Under the pieces are notes generated by a model that was not told the origin of the DNA, searched no databases, and saw only the letters and a program-made list of their open reading frames with translations. Positions 26,418-35,441 of a DNA stretch of 64,000 nucleotides are shown here, piece by piece. Position 1 is the stretch's first letter. Each line of letters starts with the position of its first letter. This DNA is from Deltaproteobacteria bacterium (GTDB lineage Bacteria > Desulfobacterota > DSM-4660 > Desulfatiglandales > Desulfatiglandaceae): positions 1 to 64,000 of the forward strand of contig JAFDIV010000012.1 of NCBI GenBank assembly GCA_019307815.1, in the 5' to 3' direction. Made by a program: the position numbers and the translations under genes.

Positions 26418-26435
26418 TATCAACCGAATTGATAA
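26417..26435. promoter_or_regulatory. Palindrome TTATCAA-N5-TTGATAA, possible operator
   Basis: TTATCAA (26417-26423) and TTGATAA (26429-26435) form a perfect 7-bp palindrome with a 5-base centre, placed at the likely start of groESL transcription. A third TTATCAA half-site lies at 26345-26351. The placement fits a repressor site, but no factor is identified. Confidence 0.4.
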
Positions 26436-26557
26436 CTAGTAGTAATTTTAAATGGTTAGATCATACCATAACCCTCTTTCCATTTCCTGTCAATAATACA
26501 TGGCTACTATGATGCCATGGATTTCAAAAAAATTTCACTAAAGGAGGTCTATGGAAA

Positions 26558-26848
26558 ATGAAAATCAAACCATTAAATGACAGGGTGTTGGTACTAAGGA
26601 TCGAACAAGAGGAAAAGACATCAGGCGGAATCATTATTCCTGACACAGCAAAGGAAAAACCCCAAGAAGGTAAGGTTATTGCGGTAGGCCCTGGCAAAGT
26701 GAACGATAATGGTGAAAGAATCCCTTTGGCAGTAAAGGAAAACGACCGCGTCCTTTTCAGCAAATACGCGGGTAATGAGATCAAAATAGACGGTGTTGAA
26801 CATCTTATCATGAGAGAAGACGATATCCTTGCTATTGTTGAAAATTAA
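26558..26848 (+). CDS. groES: Co-chaperonin GroES
   Basis: This 96-residue lid of the GroEL chamber contains the typical LNDRVLV, the mobile loop [21 protein letters not shown], and the closing [15 protein letters not shown] lies upstream of the ATG. The 463 bases before it hold divergent promoters and palindromes. It is followed 17 bases later by groEL, as is usual. Confidence 0.97.
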   Translation: MKIKPLNDRVLVLRIEQEEKTSGGIIIPDTAKEKPQEGKVIAVGPGKVNDNGERIPLAVKENDRVLFSKYAGNEIKIDGVEHLIMREDDILAIVEN

Positions 26849-26865
26849 TGAGGAGGTGTTCAAAA

Positions 26866-28491
26866 ATGGCAGGTAAGGAAATTAAATATAGTATGACGGC
26901 ACGGGAAAAGGTGATGAAGGGTGTTGATACATTAGCCAATGCCGTCAAGGTCACGCTAGGACCTAAGGGCCGTAATGTCTTAATCGAAAAATCATGGGGT
27001 TCCCCCAAGATAACAAAAGACGGCGTAACTGTGGCCAAAGAGATCGAGTTGGAAGACAAGTTCGAAAATATGGGAGCCCAAATGGTAAAAGAGGTCGCCT
27101 CCAAGACCTCTGATGTAGCTGGTGACGGGACCACAACTGCAACCATACTTGCACAGGCCATCTACCGCGAGGGCTCCAAGCTGGTTGCTGCTGGCGCAAA
27201 CCCCATGGCAATCAAACGCGGAATTGATAAGGCGGTAGAGCTGGTCGTTGATGAACTGAAAAAGATTTCAAAGGCCACCAAAGAGAAAAAAGAAATCGCC
27301 CAGGTAGGCACAATATCTGCCAACAACGACAGTACTATTGGCGAAATCATATCCGAGGCCATGGAGAAAGTGGGCAAGGAAGGCGTCATTACGGTTGAAG
27401 AAGCAAAGGGCATGGAAACCACTCTTGAAATCGTGGAGGGAATGCAGTTTGATCGTGGTTATTTGAGTCCCTACTTTGTAACCGACGCCGAAAAGATGGA
27501 GGTTCATCTGGAAGAGCCCTATATCCTACTTCATGAGAAAAAGATCAGTAATATGAAAGACCTTGTGCCAATCCTGGAACAAATCGCTCGAATGAGCAAA
27601 CCCCTCCTTATCATAGCTGAGGACGTGGAAGGTGAGGCCTTGGCCACGTTGGTGGTGAACAAGCTGAGAGGCACCCTGCAGTGCGCTGCTGTCAAGGCCC
27701 CTGGTTTTGGTGACCGCCGTAAGGCCATGTTGGAAGACATCGCAATACTGACCGGTGGCCAGGTGATTAGTGAAGATCTTGGTATCAAGTTGGAAAATGT
27801 CACTATCAATGATCTCGGCACAGCAAAGCGTGTCACTATTGACAAGGACAACACCACCATTGTAGACGGTGGTGGAAGCAGAGAAGCCCTAGAGGGACGC
27901 GTAAAACAGATCCGCGTACAGATCGAAGAGACCACCAGCGACTATGATCGCGAGAAACTCCAGGAGCGTCTCGCCAAACTCATTGGCGGCGTGGCGGTGA
28001 TCAATGTGGGAGCTGCTACTGAGGCAGAGATGAAAGAAAAGAAGGATAGGGTGGAGGACGCTCTCAATGCCACAAGGGCCGCCGTGGAAGAAGGCATTGT
28101 CCCGGGCGGTGGCGTGGCCTATCTCCGCGCACTGAAGGCGCTGGAAAAGGCCTCATTTCCTGGGGATGAACAACTAGGTCTGGACTTGGTCAAACGCGCC
28201 CTTGAAGAGCCGGTCCGGCAAATTGCCAATAACGCTGGTTTTGAGGGCTCTGTTGTGGTACAAAAGGTCAAGGATGGCAAAGGCGCCTTCGGTTTCAACG
28301 CGGAAACGGGTGAGTACGAGGATCTGATCAAGGCCGGTGTTATTGATCCCACCAAAGTTACCCGGTTCGCATTGCAGAACGCTGCATCGGTAGCCAGCCT
28401 GCTGCTCACAACAGAGGCCATGGTTGCCGAAAAACCTGAGCCAAAGAAGAGTGAATCACAACCGACAATGCCTTCTGAAGACATGTATTAA
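26866..28491 (+). CDS. groEL: Chaperonin GroEL
   Basis: This 541-residue ATP-dependent protein-folding chamber subunit has [15 protein letters not shown] and the ATP-site motif [34 protein letters not shown] and [15 protein letters not shown] are also conserved. ATG at 26866 has GAGGAGG at 7-11 bases; an in-frame ATG at 26848 overlaps the groES stop and is unlikely. The C-terminal tail reads [10 protein letters not shown] and then ends in EDMY instead of the common Gly-Gly-Met repeats, so the flexible tail inside the chamber is charged. It is the only GroEL in the window. Confidence 0.97.
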   Translation: MAGKEIKYSMTAREKVMKGVDTLANAVKVTLGPKGRNVLIEKSWGSPKITKDGVTVAKEIELEDKFENMGAQMVKEVASKTSDVAGDGTTTATILAQAIYREGSKLVAAGANPMAIKRGIDKAVELVVDELKKISKATKEKKEIAQVGTISANNDSTIGEIISEAMEKVGKEGVITVEEAKGMETTLEIVEGMQFDRGYLSPYFVTDAEKMEVHLEEPYILLHEKKISNMKDLVPILEQIARMSKPLLIIAEDVEGEALATLVVNKLRGTLQCAAVKAPGFGDRRKAMLEDIAILTGGQVISEDLGIKLENVTINDLGTAKRVTIDKDNTTIVDGGGSREALEGRVKQIRVQIEETTSDYDREKLQERLAKLIGGVAVINVGAATEAEMKEKKDRVEDALNATRAAVEEGIVPGGGVAYLRALKALEKASFPGDEQLGLDLVKRALEEPVRQIANNAGFEGSVVVQKVKDGKGAFGFNAETGEYEDLIKAGVIDPTKVTRFALQNAASVASLLLTTEAMVAEKPEPKKSESQPTMPSEDMY

Positions 28492-28510
28492 TCCTTAAAA
28501 CAAGTAGATT

Positions 28511-28560
28511 GCCCCCGGGGTGAGGCCAAGGTGGCCGAACCACTCTGGGGGCACCTTTCT
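28511..28560 (+). terminator. Stem-loop terminator after groEL
   Basis: GCCCCC (28511-28516) pairs with GGGGGC (28546-28551). An inner GGCC/GGCC helix and partial pairing lie between, followed by a short T-rich CCTTTCTT. The weak T tract makes it a moderate rather than strong terminator. Confidence 0.5.
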
Positions 28561-28567
28561 TAGAGAA

Positions 28568-28936
28568 ATGACGGAAATTACCCCAGAAAAGGAATTAGAG
28601 GGCTTAGTAAGCAAGGGCTGTTTTTTGAGGGCAGCTGAAATGGCTGAGTCCACTGGTCTAGATGAAGACGTGCTCTGGCATTATCGCCACAAGGCCCTCT
28701 GGCAAATGGCTGCAGTAAATCGGAATATGCCTGGCACCAAAAAGCTAGCCGCTGCCTATGGCCTTAACAAGGCCGAACTCAAGGACCTTCTCGAAAACCT
28801 CCTAAAAACCCACAACAGTGAAAATGACAAACGAGACCTTGAACCCTGTTATGACCAACATACCGGAGATTATCTGACATTTGAGCAATGGATGGCCCAA
28901 CTGTTCAAGCGTTGGGATAAGTTAACTGTTCAGTGA
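28568..28936 (+). CDS. Small helical protein sharing a motif with the neighbouring FmdB-like gene
   Basis: This 122-residue, mainly helical soluble protein has an unknown family. It contains KGCFLRAAEMAESTGLDEDV, which resembles EGMWSHAAELADKH in the product of the gene at 29141-29518; both read G-x-aromatic-x-x-AAE-(L/M)-A-acidic. The second half has KLAAAYGLNKAELKDLLENL and ends in FEQWMAQLFKRWDKL. ATG at 28568 is the first plausible start, with only a weak ribosome site (TAGAGAA). It follows the groEL terminator. Confidence 0.6.
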   Translation: MTEITPEKELEGLVSKGCFLRAAEMAESTGLDEDVLWHYRHKALWQMAAVNRNMPGTKKLAAAYGLNKAELKDLLENLLKTHNSENDKRDLEPCYDQHTGDYLTFEQWMAQLFKRWDKLTVQ

Positions 28937-29140
28937 AGAAAAAACTGAGGCTTGTTAAACACTTTACAAAATCATTTTTTTGATTACATTTATGACCGGC
29001 TTTTCCCAAAATTGAACAGATATCTAAAACATAACAAGTGTACGGAAGAACCTGTTAAACTCTGCATACTCAAGATATTCTCCAGTCCAATATTATAACA
29101 TTGGACATTTCCTGTGCTGGGTGATAGAGAGAGCGGTACC

Positions 29141-29518
29141 ATGCCCATTTACGAATATGAGGCCGTTGATCCCAAGAAGGGCTGTAAACGCTGCCGCAAG
29201 AGGTTTGAGACTATTCAGGCGATAAGTGATCCACCCTTGGCAGCCTGCCCTTCTTGTGGCCAGAAGGTACGAAAGGTAATCTCCTGGTGCCGTGCTGCGG
29301 TAGTTGAAACCCCTGAAGAACATCTAAGAGTAGAGCGACAAATCGCTGAATATGAAAGGGAGGGCATGTGGAGTCACGCAGCAGAACTTGCAGACAAGCA
29401 CTCGGAGAAGACCAAGGACCGCGAGCTGAAAATGCGAGCCCTTGATGATTATAAAAAGGCGGGATATGACACAGATTCAATGGAAAGTTATGTAAGCTCC
29501 AACAATGATACAGGATGA
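29141..29518 (+). CDS. FmdB-type zinc-ribbon protein with helical tail
   Basis: This 125-residue protein starts with the FmdB signature MPIYEYEA. A zinc ribbon follows, with CKRC in the first half and ACPSCGQKVRKVI in the second, though the first pair is set in an unusual insertion (DPKKGCKRCRKRF). The C-terminal 60 residues form a helical tail (IAEYEREGMWSHAAELADKH). ATG at 29141 fits the family start exactly. Such proteins are widespread regulators or accessory factors of unknown mechanism. The 204 bases upstream hold nothing clear. Confidence 0.8.
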   Translation: MPIYEYEAVDPKKGCKRCRKRFETIQAISDPPLAACPSCGQKVRKVISWCRAAVVETPEEHLRVERQIAEYEREGMWSHAAELADKHSEKTKDRELKMRALDDYKKAGYDTDSMESYVSSNNDTG

Positions 29519-29595
29519 TGAAGATCTTAATTAATACCAGATCCTAAAAACGGACATGCAAGGCCTATTTTCTGAAAATGAAGGAGGGTGGTTTC

Positions 29596-30819
29596 ATGGA
29601 ATTGCATAAGAAACGGTTTTCTCCGGCAATGTGGACAACTCTGATGGTGTTCATGATCATTGTTTGGTGTGCCTTTTCTCTTACGGGTTACGCAGCAGAA
29701 AAGAAAAAGGATTTGCCTGAAAGGGCCATTATTGTATATCCCGAATATACAGGTGTTGTCATTGATGAAGGGGAAGAAGTAAGTATAGATCTTATTGTAA
29801 AGAACGGTGGGAAACATGAGGAGACCATCAACCTAAAGGTGACACAAATCCCAAAAGGCTGGAAGGCGTGGATAAAGACTTACAGTTATAGGGTGACCGG
29901 TGTTCACGTGGAAAGCGACAGCTCCAAGACACTCACCTTCCGGGCCGAACCTGGCAAAGAGGTGGGCCCTGGTACTTATATCTTTAAAATCCTTGCTGAG
30001 ACAAAAGACCGTAAGTTCAAGATCTCGCGGGCTATCACCGTAAATGTAAAATCAAAGGCCAAGGAAAAGAAATCCAGAGGTGTCAGCATCACAACCTCTT
30101 ATCCTGTATTGAGGGGGCCAACAGATGCCAAGTTCGAGTTTTCTATTGAAGTGGAGAACAAACTGGATAAGGATGCCGTATTCAGTCTCACGGCCAAGGC
30201 TCCCACTAATTGGGACGTAAACTTCAAACCTGCCTATGAAGACAAATTCATATCCAGCGTAAGGCTGAAGGCCGACCAAAGCCAAAGCGTGGCTGTAGAA
30301 GTCAAGCCATTTCCATTGGCTGAGCCTGGGAAATATCCCATAACCGTAAAGGTCAGCTCCCCTGATGCTGAAGGTGAGGCTGAATTAAGCGTAATCCTTA
30401 CAGGCACGTACAAGATGGAAGTGGGCACCCCTAACGGCCTCCTATCACTAAATACGCAGAAAGGGAAAAAGGCCAATTTATCTATCTATGTTAAGAACAC
30501 GGGCTCTGCCCCCCTAAACAATATCCAATTTCTCTCATTTAAGCCGGAAAACTGGAAAGTCACATTCAAACCTGAAAGGATCGAAAATCTTCCACCTGAC
30601 CAGCTCAAACAGGTGGAGGTTTCTGTAACCCCTGCCGAGCAAGCACTGGTTGGGGACTATTCTGTTACCCTGAACGTGGATGCAGGTAAGGTCACCAAAA
30701 ATCTTGAACTGAGGGTGACCGTAAGGGCCTCCACAGTATGGGGATGGATAGGCATCGGCATTATCGTATTTGTACTGTTGGGCTTGGTAATATTGTTCGT
30801 TAGACTAGGAAGGCGATAA
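29596..30819 (+). CDS. NEW3-domain membrane-anchored protein, ABC-linked
   Basis: This 407-residue protein has a signal or anchor segment (MWTTLMVFMIIVWCAFSLTGYA). Three consecutive Ig-like beta repeats follow, each with a GGKHEETINLK- or GSAPLNNIQF-type start and a PxxW core (PKGWKAW, PTNWDV, PENWKV). A C-terminal membrane helix (IGIGIIVFVLLGLVILFV) ends in RLGRR. This matches COG1470/NEW3 proteins that sit before an ABC exporter. AAGGAGG lies 8 bases upstream. It is probably exposed in the periplasm, held by the C-terminal helix, and works with the ABC pair that follows. Confidence 0.82.
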   Translation: MELHKKRFSPAMWTTLMVFMIIVWCAFSLTGYAAEKKKDLPERAIIVYPEYTGVVIDEGEEVSIDLIVKNGGKHEETINLKVTQIPKGWKAWIKTYSYRVTGVHVESDSSKTLTFRAEPGKEVGPGTYIFKILAETKDRKFKISRAITVNVKSKAKEKKSRGVSITTSYPVLRGPTDAKFEFSIEVENKLDKDAVFSLTAKAPTNWDVNFKPAYEDKFISSVRLKADQSQSVAVEVKPFPLAEPGKYPITVKVSSPDAEGEAELSVILTGTYKMEVGTPNGLLSLNTQKGKKANLSIYVKNTGSAPLNNIQFLSFKPENWKVTFKPERIENLPPDQLKQVEVSVTPAEQALVGDYSVTLNVDAGKVTKNLELRVTVRASTVWGWIGIGIIVFVLLGLVILFVRLGRR

Positions 30820-30821
30820 AA

Positions 30822-31580
30822 ATGGATATGGATGATGCCATTGTTGTACAGACCCGAGACCTTACAAAACGATACGGCGACCAAACAGCAGTGGATCGTC
30901 TAAATTTCACCCTTCGCGAAGGGGAAATCTTCGGCTTTCTCGGACCAAATGGGGCCGGAAAAACCACAACACTCCTAATGCTCATGGGTTTGACTCAGCC
31001 TTCAGGTGGTTCGGCCGTGGTGTGTGGACTTGATCCAGTGCGAAGGGCAAAGGAAGTAAAACGGCTAATTGGGTATATGCCGGAAAATGTTGGCTTTTAC
31101 CCAGAACTGGATGCAGTTCAGAGTCTGGAGTACATTGCAGCCCTCAATGGTATTCCGGAGTCTGATTCCCAGAGAAAGATTGGAGAACTTCTGGATTTGG
31201 TGGGACTCAAAAAGGATGCCCACAAAAAGGTAGCTAACTATTCCCGTGGAATGAGGCAACGGCTGGGGATTGCTGAGGTTCTTATCAAGGATCCTAAGGT
31301 ATTGTTTTTGGATGAGCCCACACTCGGCCTTGATCCGGAAGCAGCCTTGAATTTGATAGATCTTATAGCCCGCCTAAAACAAGAACACAACATGACCGTC
31401 TTGCTTTCATCACATCACCTCCATCAGGTACAAAAAATCTCAGATCGGGTGGGCATTATGATTAACGGCAAGCTGGTGGCCCAGGGGACACTCGAGGCCT
31501 TGGCCCAAGAGAAATTCGGACTTGGTGACCAGAAGTACTCCCTTGAGGAAATCTACATGAAATATTTTCAGGAGGGATAG
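30822..31580 (+). CDS. ABC transporter ATP-binding protein
   Basis: This 252-residue ATPase is of the ABC-2/NosF type. Walker A is GPNGAGKT, the Q-loop region is GYMPENVGFYPEL, the signature is YSRGMRQRL, Walker B is VLFLDEPTLGLDPE, and the H-loop is LLSSHHL. Its start is 2 bases after the NEW3 stop and its end 2 bases before the permease, so the three form an operon. The signature has SRGM instead of SGGQ, as is common in this branch. The substrate is unknown. Confidence 0.92.
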   Translation: MDMDDAIVVQTRDLTKRYGDQTAVDRLNFTLREGEIFGFLGPNGAGKTTTLLMLMGLTQPSGGSAVVCGLDPVRRAKEVKRLIGYMPENVGFYPELDAVQSLEYIAALNGIPESDSQRKIGELLDLVGLKKDAHKKVANYSRGMRQRLGIAEVLIKDPKVLFLDEPTLGLDPEAALNLIDLIARLKQEHNMTVLLSSHHLHQVQKISDRVGIMINGKLVAQGTLEALAQEKFGLGDQKYSLEEIYMKYFQEG

Positions 31581-31582
31581 GC

Positions 31583-32542
31583 ATGCAAGGCCTCTACGCT
31601 GTTTTTCGAAAAGAGCTTGCAGATCATTTCAGTAGCTACAGGTTTGTCATTCTGTTCGCCCTCATAGCAATGGTCAGTTTTATTACCAGCTATATAGCAG
31701 GCATGCACCTGAGAGACTCCCTTGAGGGCGTGGCTAAACCCAAGTTCGTCTTTCTTATGCTTTTCAATACCCCTGGGGCCCTGTTTTCCATGGTGCAGTT
31801 TGTGGCCTTTTTCGGCCCCCTAATCGGCATTGTGCTGGGATTCGATACCATAAACAGGGAAAGGGCCCAAGGGACGCTCATAAAGTTGACCTCTCAACCC
31901 ATTTATCGAGATGCAGTAATTAATGGTAAATTCCTGGCAGGGGTGGTAACCATTTCTATTATGGTCTTGTCCATTGTATTGGTAATATCCGGTTTTGGTC
32001 TTACCCTGGTGGGGGTGGTCCCGGGCGTAGAGGAGGTTTGGCGACTTTTCATCTATCTGATCATAAGCATTTTCTATATATCTTTCTGGTTAGGACTGTC
32101 CATCCTGTTCTCTATACTCTTCAAGAGTATCGCCACATCTGCCTTGGCCTCTGTAGCCCTGTGGATATTCCTATCCTTCTTTGTGTCTCTTGGGGCCACA
32201 GTATTGGCCAATGCTGTAGCCCCTCTCAACGCAAAAGAGGGAACAAGCCCTGAAATCCTTATCAAGAATACACGTATTAAAGAAAGAGTATCTTTATTTT
32301 CTCCGATGGTTCTGTATTCTGATGCCTCTTCCACCATCATTAACCCCATGCGCAAAACCACGCAATCACTTATCCTAATGGGTCCAATGGAACAGCTTTC
32401 GGCTTCCAGGTTTCAGAACCCATTGTCCTTTGGACAAAGCCTTATTGTAGTGTATCCCCATGTTACAGCGCTCATTGCCATAACATTGATCTGTTTTGCT
32501 ATCTCGTACTTGGTCTTTATGCTGCAAGAGATACGGACCTAG
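31583..32542 (+). CDS. ABC-2 type permease (NosY-like)
   Basis: This 319-residue protein has six hydrophobic segments. The first follows the FRKELADHFSSYRF amphipathic helix, and FDTINRERAQGTLIKLTSQPI is the intracellular coupling helix typical of ABC-2 permeases. A periplasmic or cytoplasmic insert (about 215-265) lies between segments 5 and 6. It pairs with the ATPase ending 2 bases upstream. The NEW3-ATPase-permease order suggests an exporter or envelope-remodelling device; no copper or N2O genes are adjacent, so a Nos role is not supported. Confidence 0.88.
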   Translation: MQGLYAVFRKELADHFSSYRFVILFALIAMVSFITSYIAGMHLRDSLEGVAKPKFVFLMLFNTPGALFSMVQFVAFFGPLIGIVLGFDTINRERAQGTLIKLTSQPIYRDAVINGKFLAGVVTISIMVLSIVLVISGFGLTLVGVVPGVEEVWRLFIYLIISIFYISFWLGLSILFSILFKSIATSALASVALWIFLSFFVSLGATVLANAVAPLNAKEGTSPEILIKNTRIKERVSLFSPMVLYSDASSTIINPMRKTTQSLILMGPMEQLSASRFQNPLSFGQSLIVVYPHVTALIAITLICFAISYLVFMLQEIRT

Positions 32543-32700
32543 TAGGAACATAGGCTGACGCATGCTTTGATCCATATGCCTTTGCTTTCAACGCGAAGAG
32601 TTCCCAGGGTCAAGATGTTAAAACATTATCTGGGGCATAGTGCGCCGCCCTCTGGGCTTCAGGATATTCTACTCTTCTTCAGGAAAGGAGGATGGGTCAG

Positions 32701-32913
32701 ATGCCTTTTAAGATTGAAGAGCTGGTCTCTGGAAAGCAAAATGGTCAGGAAGTCAATGTGGACGGATTCTCTTTACCTGTCTCAGCCTTGAAAAAACTAA
32801 TGCAGGATGGTTATGTAAACCTTCAGGTATATAAAGACAACAAAACCTTCTCCTTGTGGGGGAAAAATTGTACGGCCTGCTTCACCGAGGAGCAAATTAG
32901 GGAGAGGGCCTAA
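32701..32913 (+). CDS. Small protein of unknown function, 70 residues
   Basis: It begins MPFKIEELVSGK and continues with VNVDGFSLPVSALKKLMQDG and a CTACFTEEQI end that may bind metal through a CxxC. AAGGAGG ends 8 bases before the ATG at 32701; the ATG at 32692 is directly after it and less likely. The 3' end overlaps the convergent DUF6178 gene by 17 bases. I do not recognise the family. Confidence 0.55.
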   Translation: MPFKIEELVSGKQNGQEVNVDGFSLPVSALKKLMQDGYVNLQVYKDNKTFSLWGKNCTACFTEEQIRERA

Positions 32914-34633
32914 TTTTAACAAGCCTTGAAAATCGGGCATCCAGATCATCAATGTGGACCCACTGATATTCCTGTAGGAACTCTTCCCAGAGTGCCGAGA
33001 GGGTATGCTGGAGGAAAGTAAGGTCTTGCTGTTCCAGTAGAGGATTAAGGGTGGCAAAATAAGCCACAAACTGCTCCCTAAACCCGGGCATTTTGTAAGG
33101 TCTTGAGCGGTCTTTGCCCCGAATCCTATGAAAGAAAGACCTGGCCTCTTCCATCGAAAGGGGGTCGGCAGTAAGCTCGTGACCCAAAATATGATGCGCC
33201 CAAATATTAAAAAGGATTACGTGGAATGTGATATCAGGCTCTTCCCTGATCACCTCTCCAAGTTCCACGGTCTCGGCCACTTTTTCCAACACCCGATCCA
33301 TAACCCTGCACCCCATTGATATTAGGTGCACCTCCTCAATCTCCTCTGGAGATTCAAAATCCCTGTATAGCTCCCCTTCTTCCTTATCTCCTACATAGTA
33401 GAGGGGCTTTTTCTCCACCAGGCCTCCTAGAACTGCCCCCCATCTTTCACCCCAAAAACTCAGTGGAAACCCTGCCCGCCTAAACCAACTGTCCTTCAAC
33501 CACCGTTCAGTCTCCCACTTTACCCGGAGAGCCAAGCCAAACCCAACGCGAAACACATGGAAAAGGGAATTTTTTCTGAGAAGGTTCTCAGCAAGGACTA
33601 TATCCCTTTTGGAAAGTTTCTCAAGGGCCACATTGACATAGCCCGCCGCCCTCCGGCATGTCTTTATCAACACATCAAAATGGTCGACACGGAGACCTTC
33701 TGCTGAAAGGATCTGGTTGCAAAGGCCCGCAAATTCCAGCCTCAGCCTGTCCAAGAAGCCCTCATCATGTATCCGGGATGCAACCTGCGCCAGCATTGTC
33801 CTGTCTTGGGTATGATAGAAGGGGGAAAGCGGGATAATAGACCTAACATCTTCATCCTCAACCGTTACAACGCCTTCCTTGCTCTCCGTTTCCGCCATAG
33901 TTAAGGTCTCTGGAGGAAGGCCGGAATAAATGGACATGGCCTCGTCAAAGGGCAGAAAACCGTATTCTGCGAGCCGAACGTTCCGGAGTCTAAACATCTC
34001 TTCCTCAAGCTCAGCCGGCAGCACGCCTGACAGCCCGAGTAACAAGGTATGATAACGTTCCAGATCCATGCTTGCCATGGCTTCTAAAACCTTTTGGAGT
34101 GTCTCCTGGAGCTCCGGGTCTCTTGGCTTCACATAAAAAACACCGTCAAAGCTGAAGAAGCCTTCTGGCACATCAACCACATCATCGTGTCTAATAATAC
34201 GTACATCCAACATCTTAAAAAAATAATAGTAGGCGAAATGTTGGCCCTCTGTATAAAGCCATTTGGCCAGCTCCACGGTATTGGCCAACTGCAGCCTTTT
34301 CATCCATTCAGAGGCCTGATCCAAATCCAGGCGATCCTTTTGCCAGAGTTCCAGATCCATCACATGATGCCACTGTCGAGAATGGCCCAACTCCAGGAGG
34401 GGTAGACAATCATCTTCGCCCACCTTCTTTATGAGCCAATAATAATCTTGGGGAGAAAGTGCTTGCACCACCTCTCTGGCCTCTTCCAGCTCTAGTATCC
34501 GATTCAGGACCTGGGATCCTGACATATGTGCCATTTCAGAGAGGTCAAGCCCCTGGTCACGGGGCCTGGTCAGGGCATCTCCCCTCTTCTTAAGACTATT
34601 CTCTGCATTTTGGCCATGTCCTTTTACCTTCAA
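32897..34633 (-). CDS. DUF6178-family protein
   Basis: This 578-residue, almost wholly helical protein matches the DUF6178 pattern. It has REVVQALSPQDYYWLIKKVG, LPLLELGHSRQWHHVMDLEL-type repeats, WQKDRLDLDQASEWMKRL, and a long acidic and Trp-rich body. This family is largely confined to Desulfobacterota and its function is unknown. The protein has no membrane segment. The ATG at 34633 gives the full length; the first 35 residues are basic and poorly structured, so MSGSQVLNRI or MAHMSG could be the real start. Confidence 0.7.
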   Translation of the reverse strand: MKVKGHGQNAENSLKKRGDALTRPRDQGLDLSEMAHMSGSQVLNRILELEEAREVVQALSPQDYYWLIKKVGEDDCLPLLELGHSRQWHHVMDLELWQKDRLDLDQASEWMKRLQLANTVELAKWLYTEGQHFAYYYFFKMLDVRIIRHDDVVDVPEGFFSFDGVFYVKPRDPELQETLQKVLEAMASMDLERYHTLLLGLSGVLPAELEEEMFRLRNVRLAEYGFLPFDEAMSIYSGLPPETLTMAETESKEGVVTVEDEDVRSIIPLSPFYHTQDRTMLAQVASRIHDEGFLDRLRLEFAGLCNQILSAEGLRVDHFDVLIKTCRRAAGYVNVALEKLSKRDIVLAENLLRKNSLFHVFRVGFGLALRVKWETERWLKDSWFRRAGFPLSFWGERWGAVLGGLVEKKPLYYVGDKEEGELYRDFESPEEIEEVHLISMGCRVMDRVLEKVAETVELGEVIREEPDITFHVILFNIWAHHILGHELTADPLSMEEARSFFHRIRGKDRSRPYKMPGFREQFVAYFATLNPLLEQQDLTFLQHTLSALWEEFLQEYQWVHIDDLDARFSRLVKIRPSP

Positions 34634-34778
34634 GGCAAGCTCCTGCTCTTTAACTATTTTTTCTATTTCTTCTTATTTTAAAGATATGATATGTATTAGC
34701 CGTTGTCTATAAAAATGGATGCAATCACATAGCTGCAAGGGAGTCCTGTAAGTATGAAGGGAGAGAGAGAAGGATACA

Positions 34779-35402
34779 ATGATTGAGCTGATCATAAAAG
34801 GCGGCATCTTTATGTATCCAATCATCTTCTGCTCTATTGTGGCGCTCGGTGTATTTCTGGAACGCCTTTGGGTACTTAGACGCAAAAAGATTATCCCAGA
34901 AGATTTCATAAGAAATGTTGAAGACTTACTCAGGAAACGAAAACTCTCTGAGGCCGTTTTCCTATGCCAAAGTGACATGTCCTCCATAGCAAAAATCTTC
35001 CTTGCTGGCCTACGAAACACGGGCAAAGGCATGTGGCTTGTCAAGCAGACCATTGAGGAGAGGGGGACACGGGAAGCCACCGTGTTGGAGAAGAACGTGG
35101 GGATTCTAAGCACCGTCGCCAATTTGAGCCCCTTGCTTGGCTTACTTGGGACTGTTTCAGGCATGATCAAGACCTTCAATGCCATATCAGTCCAGGGTAT
35201 AGGTAACCCTGCCCCCTTGGCCGGCGGCATTGCTGAGGCCCTCATAACTACTGCGGCCGGTCTCTGCGTGGCCATTCCTACGCTTGTCTGCTATCGTTTC
35301 GTAAAAGACAAGGCCAGTTCATTGATTTTCGAAATGGAAGAAAACTCCATTAGGTTAGTGGAGCTTATGGAGAAATACAGTGAGGGCAAAAGGGCCATTT
35401 AG
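34779..35402 (+). CDS. MotA/TolQ/ExbB proton-channel protein
   Basis: This 207-residue membrane protein has one N-terminal segment (GGIFMYPIIFCSIVALGVFL) and two C-terminal segments flanking the conserved GLLGTVSGMIKTFNAI and ALITTAAGLCVAIPTLV. These carry the polar Thr residues of the proton path. It forms a stator with the ExbD-like protein encoded next. It is more ExbB-like than TolQ-like, but no TonB or TolA is encoded nearby. The ATG has a purine-rich upstream site (GGGAGAGAGAAGG). Confidence 0.88.
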   Translation: MIELIIKGGIFMYPIIFCSIVALGVFLERLWVLRRKKIIPEDFIRNVEDLLRKRKLSEAVFLCQSDMSSIAKIFLAGLRNTGKGMWLVKQTIEERGTREATVLEKNVGILSTVANLSPLLGLLGTVSGMIKTFNAISVQGIGNPAPLAGGIAEALITTAAGLCVAIPTLVCYRFVKDKASSLIFEMEENSIRLVELMEKYSEGKRAI

Positions 35403-35441
35403 GCCGAATCGTGAATAACCCAAGCTCAAGTGAGCCGTCTC

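Noticed and set aside
26095..26557. CIRCE element for HrcA before groES
   Set aside because: Looked for TTAGCACTC-N9-GAGTGCTAA and found no match.
31583..32542. Nos-type N2O reductase accessory transporter
   Set aside because: No nosZ, nosD or nosL genes are adjacent and the first gene has a NEW3, not a NosD, architecture.
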